A stretch of 64,000 bases of DNA, taken from the NCBI GenBank assembly GCA_016758965.1, contig JAEPRB010000045.1, forward strand, positions 150,731-214,730, written 5' to 3'. Under the pieces are notes generated by a model. The model worked only from the letters and a program-made list of their open reading frames with translations, ran no database searches and was not told the origin of the DNA. This document shows positions 51,567 to 63,872 of the stretch, one piece after another. Made by a program: the position numbers and the translations under genes. How positions within the stretch are numbered: the first letter of the stretch is position 1; each line of letters opens with the position of its first letter. This DNA comes from Circinella minor (lineage: Eukaryota; Mucoromycota; Mucoromycetes; Mucorales; Lichtheimiaceae).

Positions 51567-52638
51567 TTAACTTTTTCTTAACTGTAATTTAACTTTATCT
51601 AACTGATTTTGAATATCTTGAATTTGGTTATACAAATTATCTCGTTGCAATTGATTCATACGTCCAAAAACTTCATCAGGCATATGTACTGCAAAGTGTC
51701 CTAATTCGTTCAATGTACGTTGTGGATCCACTTGAAATCCAACTCTTGGGTGATTAGGCCGTTCTAGATGTACAAACATAGGTCCAAACTCTTCTTCATC
51801 TTCATCTTCTTTATTATTGTTTTTCATGGATGTAGTTTCAGTTGTTGCTGTTATTGATGTATTTGTACTCAAATTTCTTGTTTGTTGGGGTATATTGGAT
51901 GTTTCTAATGATATATGTTGTATTACGTTGTTTTTGTCATTGTCATTGTTATCACTATCCTCCTCATGACCATTTTCATCTTCTAATGATGATGACGGGG
52001 GCGATGATATTTTGGGTGGTTGTTCTATTTGTACTCGTTTCACGGTTTGAATACTTTTCCCTTTTACTGCTCTTTGTGGAAGGACACGTTTAACTCGTTT
52101 TATTGGTGATTCTAATGTCATCGGTAGTTGTTGTTGTGGTAACGATGTGCATTCTGCTGTTGTTATTGCTGCTGTTGCTGAAGATTCATCATCTTTTTCC
52201 ATATCATCACGTGTCCTATAGATATATGATTTTCTTTTAGTTATTTATTTATAACATACAAGTATTACTGAAATAATATACCTTTTCTTTACTCGATAAA
52301 ATCGTGCTTTTGCTTGCTGTTGAAATACTTTTAAATTATCTGCGCCATATTCATGACAAAAATCACGCATTGTAAGTTGTCTTATAGGAAGACTAAGTAG
52401 ATTTATTTGTGTATTGCCCTGAGCACGTAATGAGGAGCGAATAAATTCCGTTCGTGATCGAATATCATTAATACTTCGTTTTGCTATGCATATATATGTA
52501 TATATTATTAACACATGATTATAATGCTACTGTTAAATTGCGTATATGTGTATATCTATGTTTTTTTTTCTAACCTTTGTCTTCAAGAATGGCAACAGCT
52601 TCATTTTGTAACTGAGACTTTGTATATCTAGAAACCAT
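51567..52638 (-). CDS. Borealin/Nbl1-like chromosomal passenger protein
   Basis: Three exons (52575-52638, 52282-52483, 51567-52215) give 304 residues. The N-terminal region (about 1-95) is helical: KRSINDIRSRTEFIRSSLRA, LLSLPIRQLTMRDFCHEYGA. This resembles the Nbl1/borealin N-terminal helix that bundles with survivin and INCENP. The remainder is low-complexity and acidic, with basic KRVKRVLPQRAVKGK, and ends in a short coiled coil (QLQRDNLYNQIQDIQNQLDK). The product would belong to the chromosomal passenger complex that targets Aurora B to centromeres. Yeast Nbl1 is only about 73 residues, so the long C-terminal part is closer to animal borealin in length. Identification rests on the N-terminal helix pattern only; other small nuclear coiled-coil families are possible. 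Confidence 0.6.
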
Positions 52639-52973
52639 GTGAAAAAAAAAATGTACGAATCCAAAGAAAAGATTTGTGAGAGGGGAATAAAAACAAAAAT
52701 TACTTTTTAATATAATGTAAAATAATCCCTTTTTTTAAAAAAGAAGAAACTCATGATATTATTTCAGTTAAATAGATAGATAGAAAAATTGTATGTTTAT
52801 TTGTTACAGAAAAAAAAAGATGTCGTGGTATCATGTTCGTTTGGGGCTAGAATTGATTTTGTATGAAAAAATGTGCGATTTTTTATGATAAGGGGAGTGT
52901 TTGAGTAAAATGATTCTTATTTTTGATACAATGAGAAATGTTTATGAGAGAATAAGGGGAGAAATGAAGAAAT
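52639..52973. other. Short intergenic region between two minus-strand genes
   Basis: Promoter of the borealin-like gene and 3' flank of the RRM gene. AT-rich; nothing else is seen. Confidence 0.5.
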
Positions 52974-54284
52974 TTAAGCAGCAACCTTTTCACCCTTAAT
53001 CTTGGTAGCTTCCATATGAACAGCAGCAATTTGAGCAAAAGTTTGTTCAGCAATACCACGAGCCTTTTGACCAGGTTGGGATTGAAGAGCAGTTTGAGCA
53101 GCATTTGTTACCTTTTCTTGAATCTTATATTTTTGATCAAGTTCAACAGCCTTATCCCAAATACGATACTTATCATCGATTGAGCGAACTAAATAATAAT
53201 ACGAGTGAGTCATACACACATATACATATTATATTTATTTCTCTCTCTGTTCCTCTGTATCTCTTATTCTCTTTATTATTGTTATTACTTACCATTAGTT
53301 TGCAACATGCCCAAATAACCAGTTATACGGTTCGACAAACCATACTTGCCATCATATTCTAAGCCCTTGGCAACAATTTGATCTTGAAGCATGTATCCAT
53401 TGGCAAGAATTTCAGCAGCAATACGAGATTTGGGTTTAGCTTCTTGAGAAGTTTCCTCAGCTTCCTTTTCACTGGTATGACCAGCTTCTTCACCTTCACC
53501 AACTGGTGTTGCGGATGAAAAGTAAGGTGCAGCGGTAATATGGCAATCATCAATCAAAGCTAAAAGAGAAAATTTAAATGTCACCAGTTGTTTCTTTTTT
53601 TTAGTACCCTTCCTTCTCCTGATTTACTTTCGTCTTTATATGTTTTAACATATGATACACATAAACCCACAAGCAAACAAAAGACTATAATTTTCTTTTC
53701 TTACCATTGCTCAACAAAGTTGCAGTCTTTGCTGCAGATTCACGTTCAAAGCTGATAAGAGCAACTTGGTGTTCATTATCATCATCCCTGAAAAAAGATA
53801 ACAGTAAAGTGTGTAAGTTAATATCACCTCGTAAATATAATTTCCCTTGTTCCTAACAGAAAAAAATCTGTTGTCATAGAAACATCCTTTTTTCCCAACA
53901 CTTTATAATGAAACTTACTTTGTCAATTCAAATTCCTTAATCTTACCACAGAACAAAAAGAATTCTTTGACTATATACATATATTTATTCGCATTAATAT
54001 TACCATGTTTGAAATTACAAGCCTCCAACAATTTTACGGTGTTTTCTTTTCTTTTCTTTTCTTTTCTTTTTTACCTGTGTTTTCGTTTGATTGAAGAGAA
54101 ATGTTCTTAACAAGAACGTAATTGGGAGAAGGAGTTTCAGGAATCTACAAAGTTGAAGTTGTATTATAAGCTCGTGTTTCATATATTTTATTCTTCTTTT
54201 CGAATGGTTTTTCTTCTTTGTAAAAAGACATGAATATATAAAATATAATAAATGAATACATACAGCAATAGTCCAGTTAGGCAT
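52974..54284 (-). CDS. RRM protein of the Vip1/BPA1 type
   Basis: Six exons (54264-54284, 54075-54144, 53919-53970, 53705-53787, 53293-53559, 52974-53188) give 235 residues. One RRM covers about 9-85: NYVLVKNISLQ (RNP2-like), FLFCGKIKEFEL and VALISFERESAAKTA (RNP1 region, degenerate). A Glu-rich linker follows. The C-terminal helical part has EILANGYMLQDQIVAKGLEY and DDKYRIWDKAVELDQKYKIQ. This pattern (RRM, then a helix that reads like 'ANGYxLxDQ', then an Ala-rich tail) matches S. pombe Vip1 and plant BPA1-like proteins. Their precise role is not well defined. The first exon is only 21 nt (MPNWTIA). Confidence 0.8.
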
Positions 54285-55916
54285 TTTTGTTTATGTAAAG
54301 TTGTTGTTAATAGTTGATAAGAAAAATGTGAACTTAAAAAACCCTGAACAGTTCTATTTATACCCAAATTTCAACTAAACTTTATTTAGCATGTGATTTT
54401 TTAGCGCATTTCATGAGCATGTGATGACGATCGATTTGAAGCAATTTTATTTTTATAGACTATGAGCATGTTACTGCTAGTATGACGTCCTTTTTTACCT
54501 TCCCGATTTTTCTGGCAAGCACTTCTTATTGTTTACAATTAAATCATTTCTTGAATTAATCATCGTTATTAATATTCTCTCGTATTTTATTATTACTGAT
54601 ATAATGTATATCAGTTGATCTATTTACAAATAGGTAAGAAAAAATGATTGAATAGGTAGGAAAAGTAAGTACAAACTTCTTTGTTATACTTTTGATTTAT
54701 TTTTTTCACATGTCAACAAAACAGCCTGTTTGAGACAAATGCCGATAGTTTTCGTCTGTGCTCCCTTTTTTCTTAGCCCATTGTTTTACAAATAATTTGA
54801 ATTTACGTAACTATTCCATAACTCGTGATAATTTCTTTTTAATTCCATGGCATGGGTTTTGCAAGTATTACAGTGTATAGTAAAAAAAAATAGGAGATAA
54901 AGATTGAGATATGGCATATGACCCTACTTTAAATTCGTTTTTATTTTTTTATTTCTTATATACAACTTTAATTTTTTCAGGCTAAAAGAAATAGTATTTT
55001 TAAGAGATTGAACCGTTATTCGTCAAAATGCATATATCATCATATCTGATCTTTTATGAAGTTTTACATGTATTATCAATTATATTGATATAAAATTTTG
55101 TACTAAAAATTACATCATTAAAAAAATCGTTGAAGAAACATCATATGCTAAAAAGTTGAATGATGGTGTATAAGCATTATTATTTTAGTCATTTCAGTGT
55201 ATGCCAAAAGAAGGTGTGTGGCATGCCTACGTACTATCCAACATTTTTTGTTGGGATGCATGGGATTAATTAAGTTTTTATCGGATAATCGTATATCAAC
55301 ATTCTGCTATTCATTTCGGTATCTCGATCTGGTTAATTCAAGTTAATTTAAATCATTAGAAATATATATAAGCTGGGCTTTTACTCAACCTATAAAACAG
55401 CAAAAACATTTTTTTTATTGTACGACAATAAAAAAAAAAACGTGTTTGCGCAATAATTCCCAAGAGAATTTGAACAGGGCCCAATATAATTTCTTACAAA
55501 TTATATCCTTTCACATCAAAAAGATAAATAGTTCAAAAAATAAAGTAATTGGATAAATTAGTCTTGAATATTGCTGTATGATCCATCAATTTTTCTATGG
55601 AAAACGAAATGAAAAAAAAAAGCAGCACTTTTTTTGGCTGGCAGATTAGCAATTCATGCAATTTTTTGCCAAGGATCATTTTGTGTGACAACAATTATTT
55701 CAATTCATCCGCATGCTCATAGATAAAAAAAAATTGATGGGGACTTCATAAATGATCTTTTAGAATATATGTTCCGTGGCAGTTTCATAGTTTTTCTTTC
55801 GTTTAAGAATAATAATAAAATAAGATGTTAAAATTGAAATCAATTAAAAAATATTATTTGATATATAAAGAAAAAAAAGCTATATTTTTTTATTGAAATA
55901 AACATCATATATAATA
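54285..55916. other. 1.6-kb AT-rich intergenic region
   Basis: It contains the promoter of the RRM gene (minus strand) and the 3' flank of the flavocytochrome gene. No ORF or exon chain of note is seen. Confidence 0.5.
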
Positions 55917-57924
55917 TTATAATTTTGATGATAATAATCCTCTTGGAACCATACGTTCATATGCTGAATGAGACAAGTGATCAATTGGATTCGCGACAAA
56001 GTGATCCTTCAAATTTCGTGTGTCTACCATATCAGCCTTGATATCTTTAATGGACTTTGCTCCCATGAGACGCATATTCATAGCAAGTTCTTCTTGTAAT
56101 AGCTGAATCAATCGTGTAACACCTGCTTGACCATAAGTTGACATGGCAAACTATTATATATTATATTTAATAATAATCACGAGCTTAATAATTAGAGAAT
56201 TGTACCCTCTTTCTTGATATATACAAGGAAAATAACAGCAATATATTTACCAAAGCAGGTCGTCCAATACCAACACCTGATGCACCTAAAGCCAATGCTT
56301 TAAAAATATCCGATCCACGACGGATACCACCATCCACATATACTTCAAAGTTTTCTCCGTTAAATCCTTTTTCTTTATGTAATGCATCTATTACTTCGGG
56401 TAAAATTTCAATACCGGATGGAGCGAAATCAAGTTGGCGTCCACCATGGTTTGATAAAACTACTCCTTGACAACCATGACGGAAAGCTTGAACTGCATCA
56501 GCTGAAGTCTTTTTTTTTTTGTATAGTAAATATTACATAATTAAAGTCACGTTCAAAAAAAAAAGTTAGACAAGGATTTTCATATTATTTACCTGAACGC
56601 CTTTCAATATGATTGGAACCTTGGTAATACTCTTAAACCACGATAAATCATTCCAATTGAGTGACGGATCAATAAAAGTACTAATATAACGAGCAGCACC
56701 TTCATTACGCGATACATCCTTTTGTTCCATCTCTTCAGGCGCATCATCAGAATATTTGACACGCATATCCTTTTCACGACGACCCAATTGTGGGGCATCT
56801 ACAGTAATAAATAAACCTTTGATACCACGTTTCTCAGCGTGATTAACGAATGCGTTGGTAATTTCTCGATCTGAGTTGACGTAAAGTTGAAGCCATTGGG
56901 TTTGTGTTTCTAGTGCAGCATCGACAATTTCGTCAAATGAGCAAGATGCCAAGGTAGGGATCATTTGTATGACATTTGTTTCAGCAGCTGAACGGGTCAA
57001 TACTAGTTCACCTTCAGGATGGCCTAGTTTTCCTAATGCTGTTCCAGTTAGATACAGTGGTAAAGCAGTTTGTGTACCCAACATATGGGTAGTCAAATCA
57101 ATATTCTTCACATCCACCATGACTCTTGGTTTAAGCCAAATTCTATGAAACGCATTATGGTTTTCGCGCATGGATATTTCATCATCAGAACCTACCATAA
57201 TAGTATGATATGGTTTAAGAATTTTCAATAATATAATTATATAATGTACAAATGAATAATAATAATAATAATAAGAAAAAAAAGTATTACCTGAACTATA
57301 ATATGCCCATGCCTCAGGCCTTAACACAGTTTTCGCAACCGCTATTATTATTATACCAGTACACCATATAAAAATTTACTATTTCTGTCATACTTAAAAT
57401 TATACATAATAATAATACATATATTAAAAATACTTACATTCAAAATCAAATGCATTATACATTTCTTGAATACTAGGCATATTTTCACGAGCCAATCGTA
57501 GACGTTTTTCTTCGTCAGTTTCCGTCTCTTCTGCTTGACCCAATGTAGCAGTGGCATCAATTTCACCTTTACAAACATCTGATGAGAGATATCGATTGAT
57601 TATATCAGGTGGATGAATTGGCTCAAAAGCACTAGTTGCATCTTTGCCTGCTTGCTTAAGAATGACACGTACACCACCAGGATGTTCTTCGACAAAGTTT
57701 GTAAGATCATATACTTTTCCGTGGATAATACACCACAAATCATCTAAAATAGATTGGTAAAAAAAAAATTGAGTAAAATGATTATACGTATGAGGTGCAT
57801 CTATAAAGTTGTTTTTTCTTTTATGTTTCACGTCTATATTGTAATTGTTACAGCTAAAAAGAAACAATCAATTACCTTTGGTATTATGTTTTGCAACTTC
57901 TTGAGGCGAAATAACAGTTGTCAT
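55917..57924 (-). CDS. Flavocytochrome b2-like FMN-dependent 2-hydroxyacid dehydrogenase with C-terminal SKL
   Basis: Six exons (57876-57924, 57438-57743, 57291-57341, 56593-57191, 56250-56507, 55917-56150) give 498 residues. The N-terminal cytochrome b5 domain (about 3-80) has heme ligands in HPGG and EPIHPPD. The FMN-dependent alpha-hydroxyacid dehydrogenase barrel follows (about 115-480): LYLTGTALGKLGHPEGE, LQLYVNSDRE, FITVDAPQLGRREKDMR, ILKGVQ, and SNHGGRQLD with the catalytic His near 356, then VDGGIRRGSD. This is the layout of yeast L-lactate:cytochrome c oxidoreductase Cyb2. Unlike Cyb2, the protein begins directly at the b5 domain, with no presequence, and ends in SKL, a canonical peroxisome signal. 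The substrate (L-lactate, glycolate, mandelate or another) cannot be told from sequence. Confidence 0.92.
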
Positions 57925-59615
57925 ATTGCTTTTATGTGGCCGACTTTTTGCGGATACGTATGATAATAAGAAATAAAAATAAAAAAGAAATAATAATAAT
58001 AAAAACAGTGAGAAACGTAAAATATATTTCCAGAATTTCTTTTTGTTTGACCCATTTTTTTAAAATTTTACAGAATTTAGATTTATTCAAACAAATTTAG
58101 AGTTTAAATTTATTCCATCTGCATAAAGTGGCGGAAAAGGATTCTTGGTCAGAGAGTACTTTTGTGTGATAGCTCCAAGATGGATAAAACGCGCAAAAAC
58201 GATCATCCGATCCTTCGGGAACTTTAGTCTCCTAGAAAAGTTTGTAATATTTACAAACAAATATCAACATCATGATTCATGCAAATGACGGTACGTACTC
58301 TACGTCTTCTAGAAATTTACGCAAGCATCATATTATGTTATATGATATGTACATAAAAAGTATCTATTTTATATTGTTGCTGTCGTTAATCACACCTGTC
58401 ACTCGGCAATGACTGGACAAGAAAAACATTATTCTTATTACCTTCTTTTACTTATGGCTCTTAGGTATATTACTTGTAACAGTTTGGAGTTCTTTTTCAG
58501 CATTATTAGTGGAAGTCACTGATTACACTCGTTATTTCTATATATGGTATTCATCAGCTCAACATATTTTTTTCAGTCCTAAAAACCATAGATACATGCA
58601 CAAAAAAGTTTTTCTTTATTGGTATAATACATATAAATCATCTCCGGGTTGAACTATATTTTATACTAATAAGTATGATACGTAGAAGAAAACATTGAAA
58701 TTCTTATTAGCTTGTAATGATATAATTTATTCCATGCTTTAAATATTATCTACCAGTTGAATGAGGTTTATATGATTATGTGTCATGACGCTTACGACTT
58801 TTAACTTTAGTCTGATCCTTGATCCAAGGCCTAATAAATCACATGCCGTTAATTGCAAATTTTTTGATATAATGCTTTTCTGCTTATCTTTGAAATTCAA
58901 TAGGACTTACTGATTGTTCTGTGTGATAGCTGAATACAAGATTTCAATATCTTTAGCAGGTTCGGCTTGTTGAAGTCATATCAATGTCAAACCCCGTTGT
59001 GCTAAGGTTGTTATTAGCGTGAGTGATATTGACATTATTGCTGTCAACTACTGTGAGCGAAGAAGTAAAACGCGTTTGACAAAATATCAAACCAGAAAAA
59101 CCACCGCTTTTATGTACTGTTTACTTTCCGTTTTTTCTCAGCAGCTTACTTCTCACTTTCTTTTTTCGCGCACAATTTTAGCTCTCTGAAAACATAAAAA
59201 GAATACTATACATTATGAAGCTCTATGGAATACCATCTAAAAATAGCTGTAGTAACAAATCATCCATTCTGTTGAATAGTATTTCATTTAAGACATGAAT
59301 TAAATAAAAATGCTATGAGAATGTATATTTGATAGGTCGAACCATAACACAGCGTTGATAATATATCTTGACTTCTAGGTATTAACTTCTTCCTAACTGG
59401 ACGAATCTGCAAATATAGTCAATTACCATTTAAAGGAAGTCGCTTGTTCCTTAACGATCTTTTTTTATTGGCCGCTGATGCATGAATCACTCTGATTATC
59501 TGAGGCTGTTGGTGCTTAGGATAACAATACTTACATCTACTCCGAATATAGGGTAATCTTTTCTCAAACTAAAAAAAAAAAAGTTGAAATCTTTACAAAT
59601 AGTAATTTAACCTAA
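57925..59615. other. 1.7-kb divergent intergenic region
   Basis: It separates the flavocytochrome gene (minus) and the carrier gene (plus) and holds both promoters. AT-rich with no coding exon found. A palindromic TTCTAGAA at 58307-58314 resembles two inverted heat-shock-element units but has no further support. Confidence 0.45.
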
Positions 59616-61426
59616 ATGTCAAAGCCAAAGAGAAGCGTTTTAGTACGTAAACAAAATTGTCAAATTATCTATGAGCTTATTATAATGTTTTTTGCTTATT
59701 TTTTTTCTTTTTAAAGAATTCAACATTGGCAGGTGCGGCAGCAGGTACTGCTGAGTTATTAGTAATGCAGGTAATATGATATATAGATCGCGATTAATTC
59801 TTTGAACTATAAATTATTAAAAATGTTATTGTCAATTTTTTTTCTAAAGCCTACAGATGTTCTTAAAACGAGATTCCAGGTATGTAAATGAAAAAAAAAA
59901 GGGTATTGGGGAAAAGAGAAGTTTGCAAAACACGAATTGTTAACAAGGGATTATAAAATCAACGATTGTTAGTCCATTCGCGTTGCAACACACTATAATA
60001 ATGGTATTTTGCAAGCCTTTAAACGCGTAATCTCGGAGGAAGGATTTAAAGGTAATAATTAACAAATACAAGTTATGTAAAATGTATAAAACAAAGTGGT
60101 TACTATCGACAGGAAAAGGAGTTTTTATTGCTAATTAACAACAACATTAATATATTTAAATAATATAGCACTATATCGAGGGACAATTCCGGTGTTATGC
60201 ATTGTAGGACCGCGCGTTTCGTTACAATACCTCGGCCTGACGCTTTATAAACCAATTTTTGAAAAACTTGAAGGAAAAATGATACCATCTCATAGTTCGG
60301 CAGGTTTAGCAGGAGTAAGTTTTGAGGCACAAATAAAAACGGACTTTCATATTAGATTAATAAAATTGACTTTTCTTATTAATAATTTGGCACAAATTAG
60401 ATTTGTACTGGCATCACACAAGCAGTGACGTTAGGTAAGTAAAAATAATAGACGGAAAAGAAAAAAAAAACAAAAGATTTATGTTTAACAATAAAGGAGG
60501 TTGAATAGTAACACCGCTCGAGATGATCAAAGTTCGACAACAGACAGATCTAATGAATGCTGCCCATGAACGAAAATATCGAGGTCTTATTCAAACTGGA
60601 TCATTGATTGTTAAAGAAGAAGGGTAACGATAATATAAATTTATTAAGTAATATATCCAAAATATTTATCTTCAGAAATGATTTTACTGTTTCTATTATA
60701 ATTTAGATTGTTTGCATTATATAACGGATTATTAGCAACAGTAGCACGGCAATCATGGGGACTGGTGGTTAAATTTTCCGCATATACTGAAATTAAAGCC
60801 ATGTTTGAACGAGCTTCGGGTGAACCCGATAAACAACTTGCTCCTTGGAAACACATGGTAAAGTAATTGTGGCGGTTCTTTTTATTTATTATTAGGTGCA
60901 CGTGTATTTGTTTGTGTCGTTTTTATTTAAGGTTGTCGATCAACCGATCCATTTTATTAGGTTAGCGGTGGATTAGCAAATATTTTGGTAGGTGTTCTAA
61001 ATTCACCACCTGATGTGGTTAAGACAAGGTAAAGTATCATATTGATATACGACCGTAATAGATATGATCATATGTTTAGTATGAAGAGCTTACATTATTT
61101 ACAACTTTTTTTTTAAAAAAAATGATATATAGAATGCAAGATGATAACAAACCTTATAAAACTACCTGGGATTGTGTCAAATCAATGGTGAAAAATGAAG
61201 GCTGGTTATCATTTTTCCGTGGATCTTGGCTTCGTGTAATTCGAATAGCTCCTGGTATGTGTTTGATAAATATAAAATGCACAACCCCCTCCTAAGTTAA
61301 ACAAGCGTAATAACATTGGTTTTTTCTTCTGTGTGTGATGTATATCAATTAGGTGGTGCTATTCAATTTGCTGTCTATGAACAAGTTGCAGCATACTTAG
61401 ATAAGGCTAATCCCTCAGCTCTTTAG
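59616..61426 (+). CDS. Mitochondrial carrier family protein (di/tricarboxylate type)
   Basis: Eleven exons (59616-59642, 59717-59770, 59850-59879, 59973-60051, 60169-60314, 60401-60434, 60509-60623, 60707-60857, 60961-61028, 61133-61254, 61353-61426) give 299 residues, the normal carrier length. The three repeats each carry the signature: PTDVLKTRF, PLEMIKVR and PPDVVKTR, followed by EEGFKALYRG, EEGLFALYNG and NEGWLSFFRG. Carriers of this family exchange metabolites across the mitochondrial inner membrane. The second repeat (VRQQT, YRGLIQTG) and the RQSWGLVVKFSAYTEIK stretch look closest to succinate/fumarate or citrate carriers; the substrate is inferred, not shown. Exons 1, 3 and 6 are only 27, 30 and 34 nt, so the first exon (MSKPKRSVL) is the least certain part. 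Confidence 0.88.
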
Positions 61427-61716
61427 ATGGCTAGATAAGTGGCAGAAAAAGCTATCGCTATCAACATTATTAGAAAAACCACGTAATTATATATTTGTAA
61501 TGTCTTCTTATCAAAGAAAGAAGTTTTTTTTTTTTTTTTTATAAATATGGGTAGAGATAAATATATCAACATAATGAACTTTTATGAGTATATGTACAAT
61601 GTATAGATGAATGTAGCAAAAATAAAATTATGATAGACAATGAAATTGAATTACAAGTGATGAAAGGTATGCGGGAAAATTAATATTGGTATATATACTT
61701 TTTGGCTTAATCTTTT
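61427..61716. other. Convergent 3' flanks
   Basis: 290 bp between convergent stop codons, with a poly-T tract at about 61527-61541. No gene is seen. Confidence 0.5.
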
Positions 61717-62522
61717 CTAAGTGGATGAGGGTCGACGTCCTGATGCAGCTTGGAGTGATATGGGACAAAGACTTTCGACAATCGGCTCACGAACCATCAA
61801 GGTCACTGTTGTATTGTTAATATTCACTTCACCTTGTACCGTAAAGCCGAACTTTGTAAAGAACTCAACAGCCCCTGTATCGTTAACTTCAACATAGATT
61901 GGATAATGTGCTTCATCTGCTTTCGTCAAGACATGTTGAAGTAAGGCCTTTCCAAAACCTTTACGTTGTTCATTAGGTAAAACGCCTAGATAGTTGATTG
62001 TCAGATGGGGATCACGATTCATCATTTTACGGCGCAACTTATCAAAGGAGGGTTGGAACTTCATAGAAGTTTTTAGAGCCGAGCTAAATCCGGTAAGTCG
62101 TGCCAATTTGAATGTATCAGCAAGGCGCGATGGTGCCCAGGTATTAATATTTCCTTGAAGTGACCAGACCAAAACGCCTGCACATCCTTCAACTTGAATA
62201 ACGAACTCGCGACTGGTAAGCGAAGCAGCGTTAATGATGCTTCTGAATAATAAATAAAGAAATTCGTTATGTTTAGGTTGTTTCAATCCACGAGCATACC
62301 ATCCAAGAACTTGGTTGGATCCATATGCGCTTGTTAATGTATAAGCTGCTTCTTTCATGGCGCCTAATATATAATGATAGCAATATATATAAGCAAACAA
62401 ATATTTCGAGATAAGTTTTTTTTAATCATTTTTCTATTACCTTTAATGACGGGCCGAACATTAGGTGTATCTTGTTCGATGCTCACCGTAAGCTGACGAC
62501 TGATAGGTTGTAGTGTTACCAT
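61717..62522 (-). CDS. GNAT-family N-acetyltransferase
   Basis: Two exons (62441-62522, 61717-62363) give 242 residues. The C-terminal half has the GNAT fold: INYLGVLPNEQRKGFGKALL contains the acetyl-CoA motif A (Q/R-x-x-G-x-G/A), then PIYVEVNDTGAVEFFTKFGF, the usual beta5-alpha4 region. The N-terminal part has an amphipathic stretch but no signal peptide. GNAT enzymes transfer acetyl from acetyl-CoA to an amine; the substrate here is unknown. The sequence style recalls the small fungal GNAT proteins with a preserved 'GVxPxxQxxGxGxxL' motif and no further domain. Confidence 0.82.
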
Positions 62523-63872
62523 ATGATGATATTATGATGATGAATAAATAATGAGGGTATATAGAATAAATTACAAAAAAAAAACGTTGTAGCTTATCGT
62601 CTTTTATACCATCCAGAATTTTTTTTACCTTCCTTGTCCCCCCTTCTTCTGTTTTCCCCCAAAGAGGTGGAAGACTGTCAAAAAAGGCAAAAAATGAAAA
62701 GACAAACGAGCGAATCGTAGAAATGTGCTACTCTTCTTTCTCGGAACCGAGTCGAGAACTTTTTTCTAACCTTCTTTCTTGGCGGACTATTATCTAGTTT
62801 GTTGATCCATGAGCTCCGACATGTAATAAAAGGGCATACGATCACAACATAAAACGAAGCACAGACCCCATTCTCTCTCTTTTTTTTTTTTTTTTTTTTA
62901 CAAACCCAATTCAACGTGTTCCTCGGAATGCACTTTATAGCATGGCATTTTATAAAAATAGAAAAAAGAAAGACTAATATAGTATTTTTTGATTTTATGA
63001 AACTGGCAAGATCAACGCGTCATTATTGTTTTTTTTTTTGGCAGTTGTTACAAATATTGTATGATGTATAAAATGTATTACAAGTATAGCATAAATTTTT
63101 GTTTGTTTTTTAGTTTCAAGCTAATATAACTTATTTTTTTTCCCTTTTCCTAATATGATAATTGCATAACACGATAAGATCGTATTTAAAGTACGTAAAA
63201 CAAAATAAAAAAAAAATTAATTGTAAACAATCACGGGTTGAATCGGAAAAAAAATGTCTCGTTTGATTGTTATGAGCAAATAAAAAACTGTATTTTGTTG
63301 TCATGCTCTATCAATTTGAAAAACAAAGTTATCATCGCCACTATGACCATAGCGACACTGGAAAAGTGATTCATGCTATTTCAACCACTCCGCCATCTTT
63401 TTTTTTAACTGCGTTATAGTGGTTTGTTGTTCTAGAAACATAATTAACACTAGTAGACTCAAGTCCTTTCATAATAAGTTTCATCTATAAATATTTTAAT
63501 CCTTTTTTATTATTATTTAGAATTCTGCAAAAGAATACCTCAATTTATCCCAACAATTTTGGTATATCACAGTGTGACTTTTTTAAAGAAAGCTGCATAA
63601 AAACTGTGATTTCTATTTCGGCAATAAAGCTAATATAAACTTCTTTTTTGCTTGTGCACAGTAAGTGAAGTTTATCATTTAAAATACCCACCAGTGATCT
63701 ACGTACTGGCTTCAAAAATAAATTTGAGTAACCCACATAACCATAAAATGTAATTGCTTATTCCATGATGCCTGCGAAATTTCATGCGGCTCTTTATTAT
63801 TTTTTATTTTTGGATCAACATGATCCGTCAACTTCAAAAAAAAAAAAAAAGAGTTGATGTTATTATTAGGAT
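62523..63872. other. AT-rich intergenic region
   Basis: It contains the promoter of the GNAT gene (minus strand). A poly-T tract lies at about 62880-62899. No exon chain is supported. A tRNA-like A-box string on the minus strand near 63387-63397 was considered and rejected. Confidence 0.45.

Noticed and set aside
58307..58314. Heat-shock element (TTCTAGAA) between the flavocytochrome and carrier genes
   Set aside because: A single palindrome of eight bases is expected by chance in AT-rich DNA; functional elements usually have three or more units.
62678..62914. Minus-strand ORF upstream of the GNAT gene
   Set aside because: Poly-Lys from a poly-T tract and no recognisable family; more likely the promoter region.
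63331..63400. Possible tRNA on the minus strand (TGGCGGAGTGG fits an A-box)
   Set aside because: No B-box (GGTTCGANTCC-like) at the right distance and no cloverleaf can be drawn; only a short local hairpin forms.
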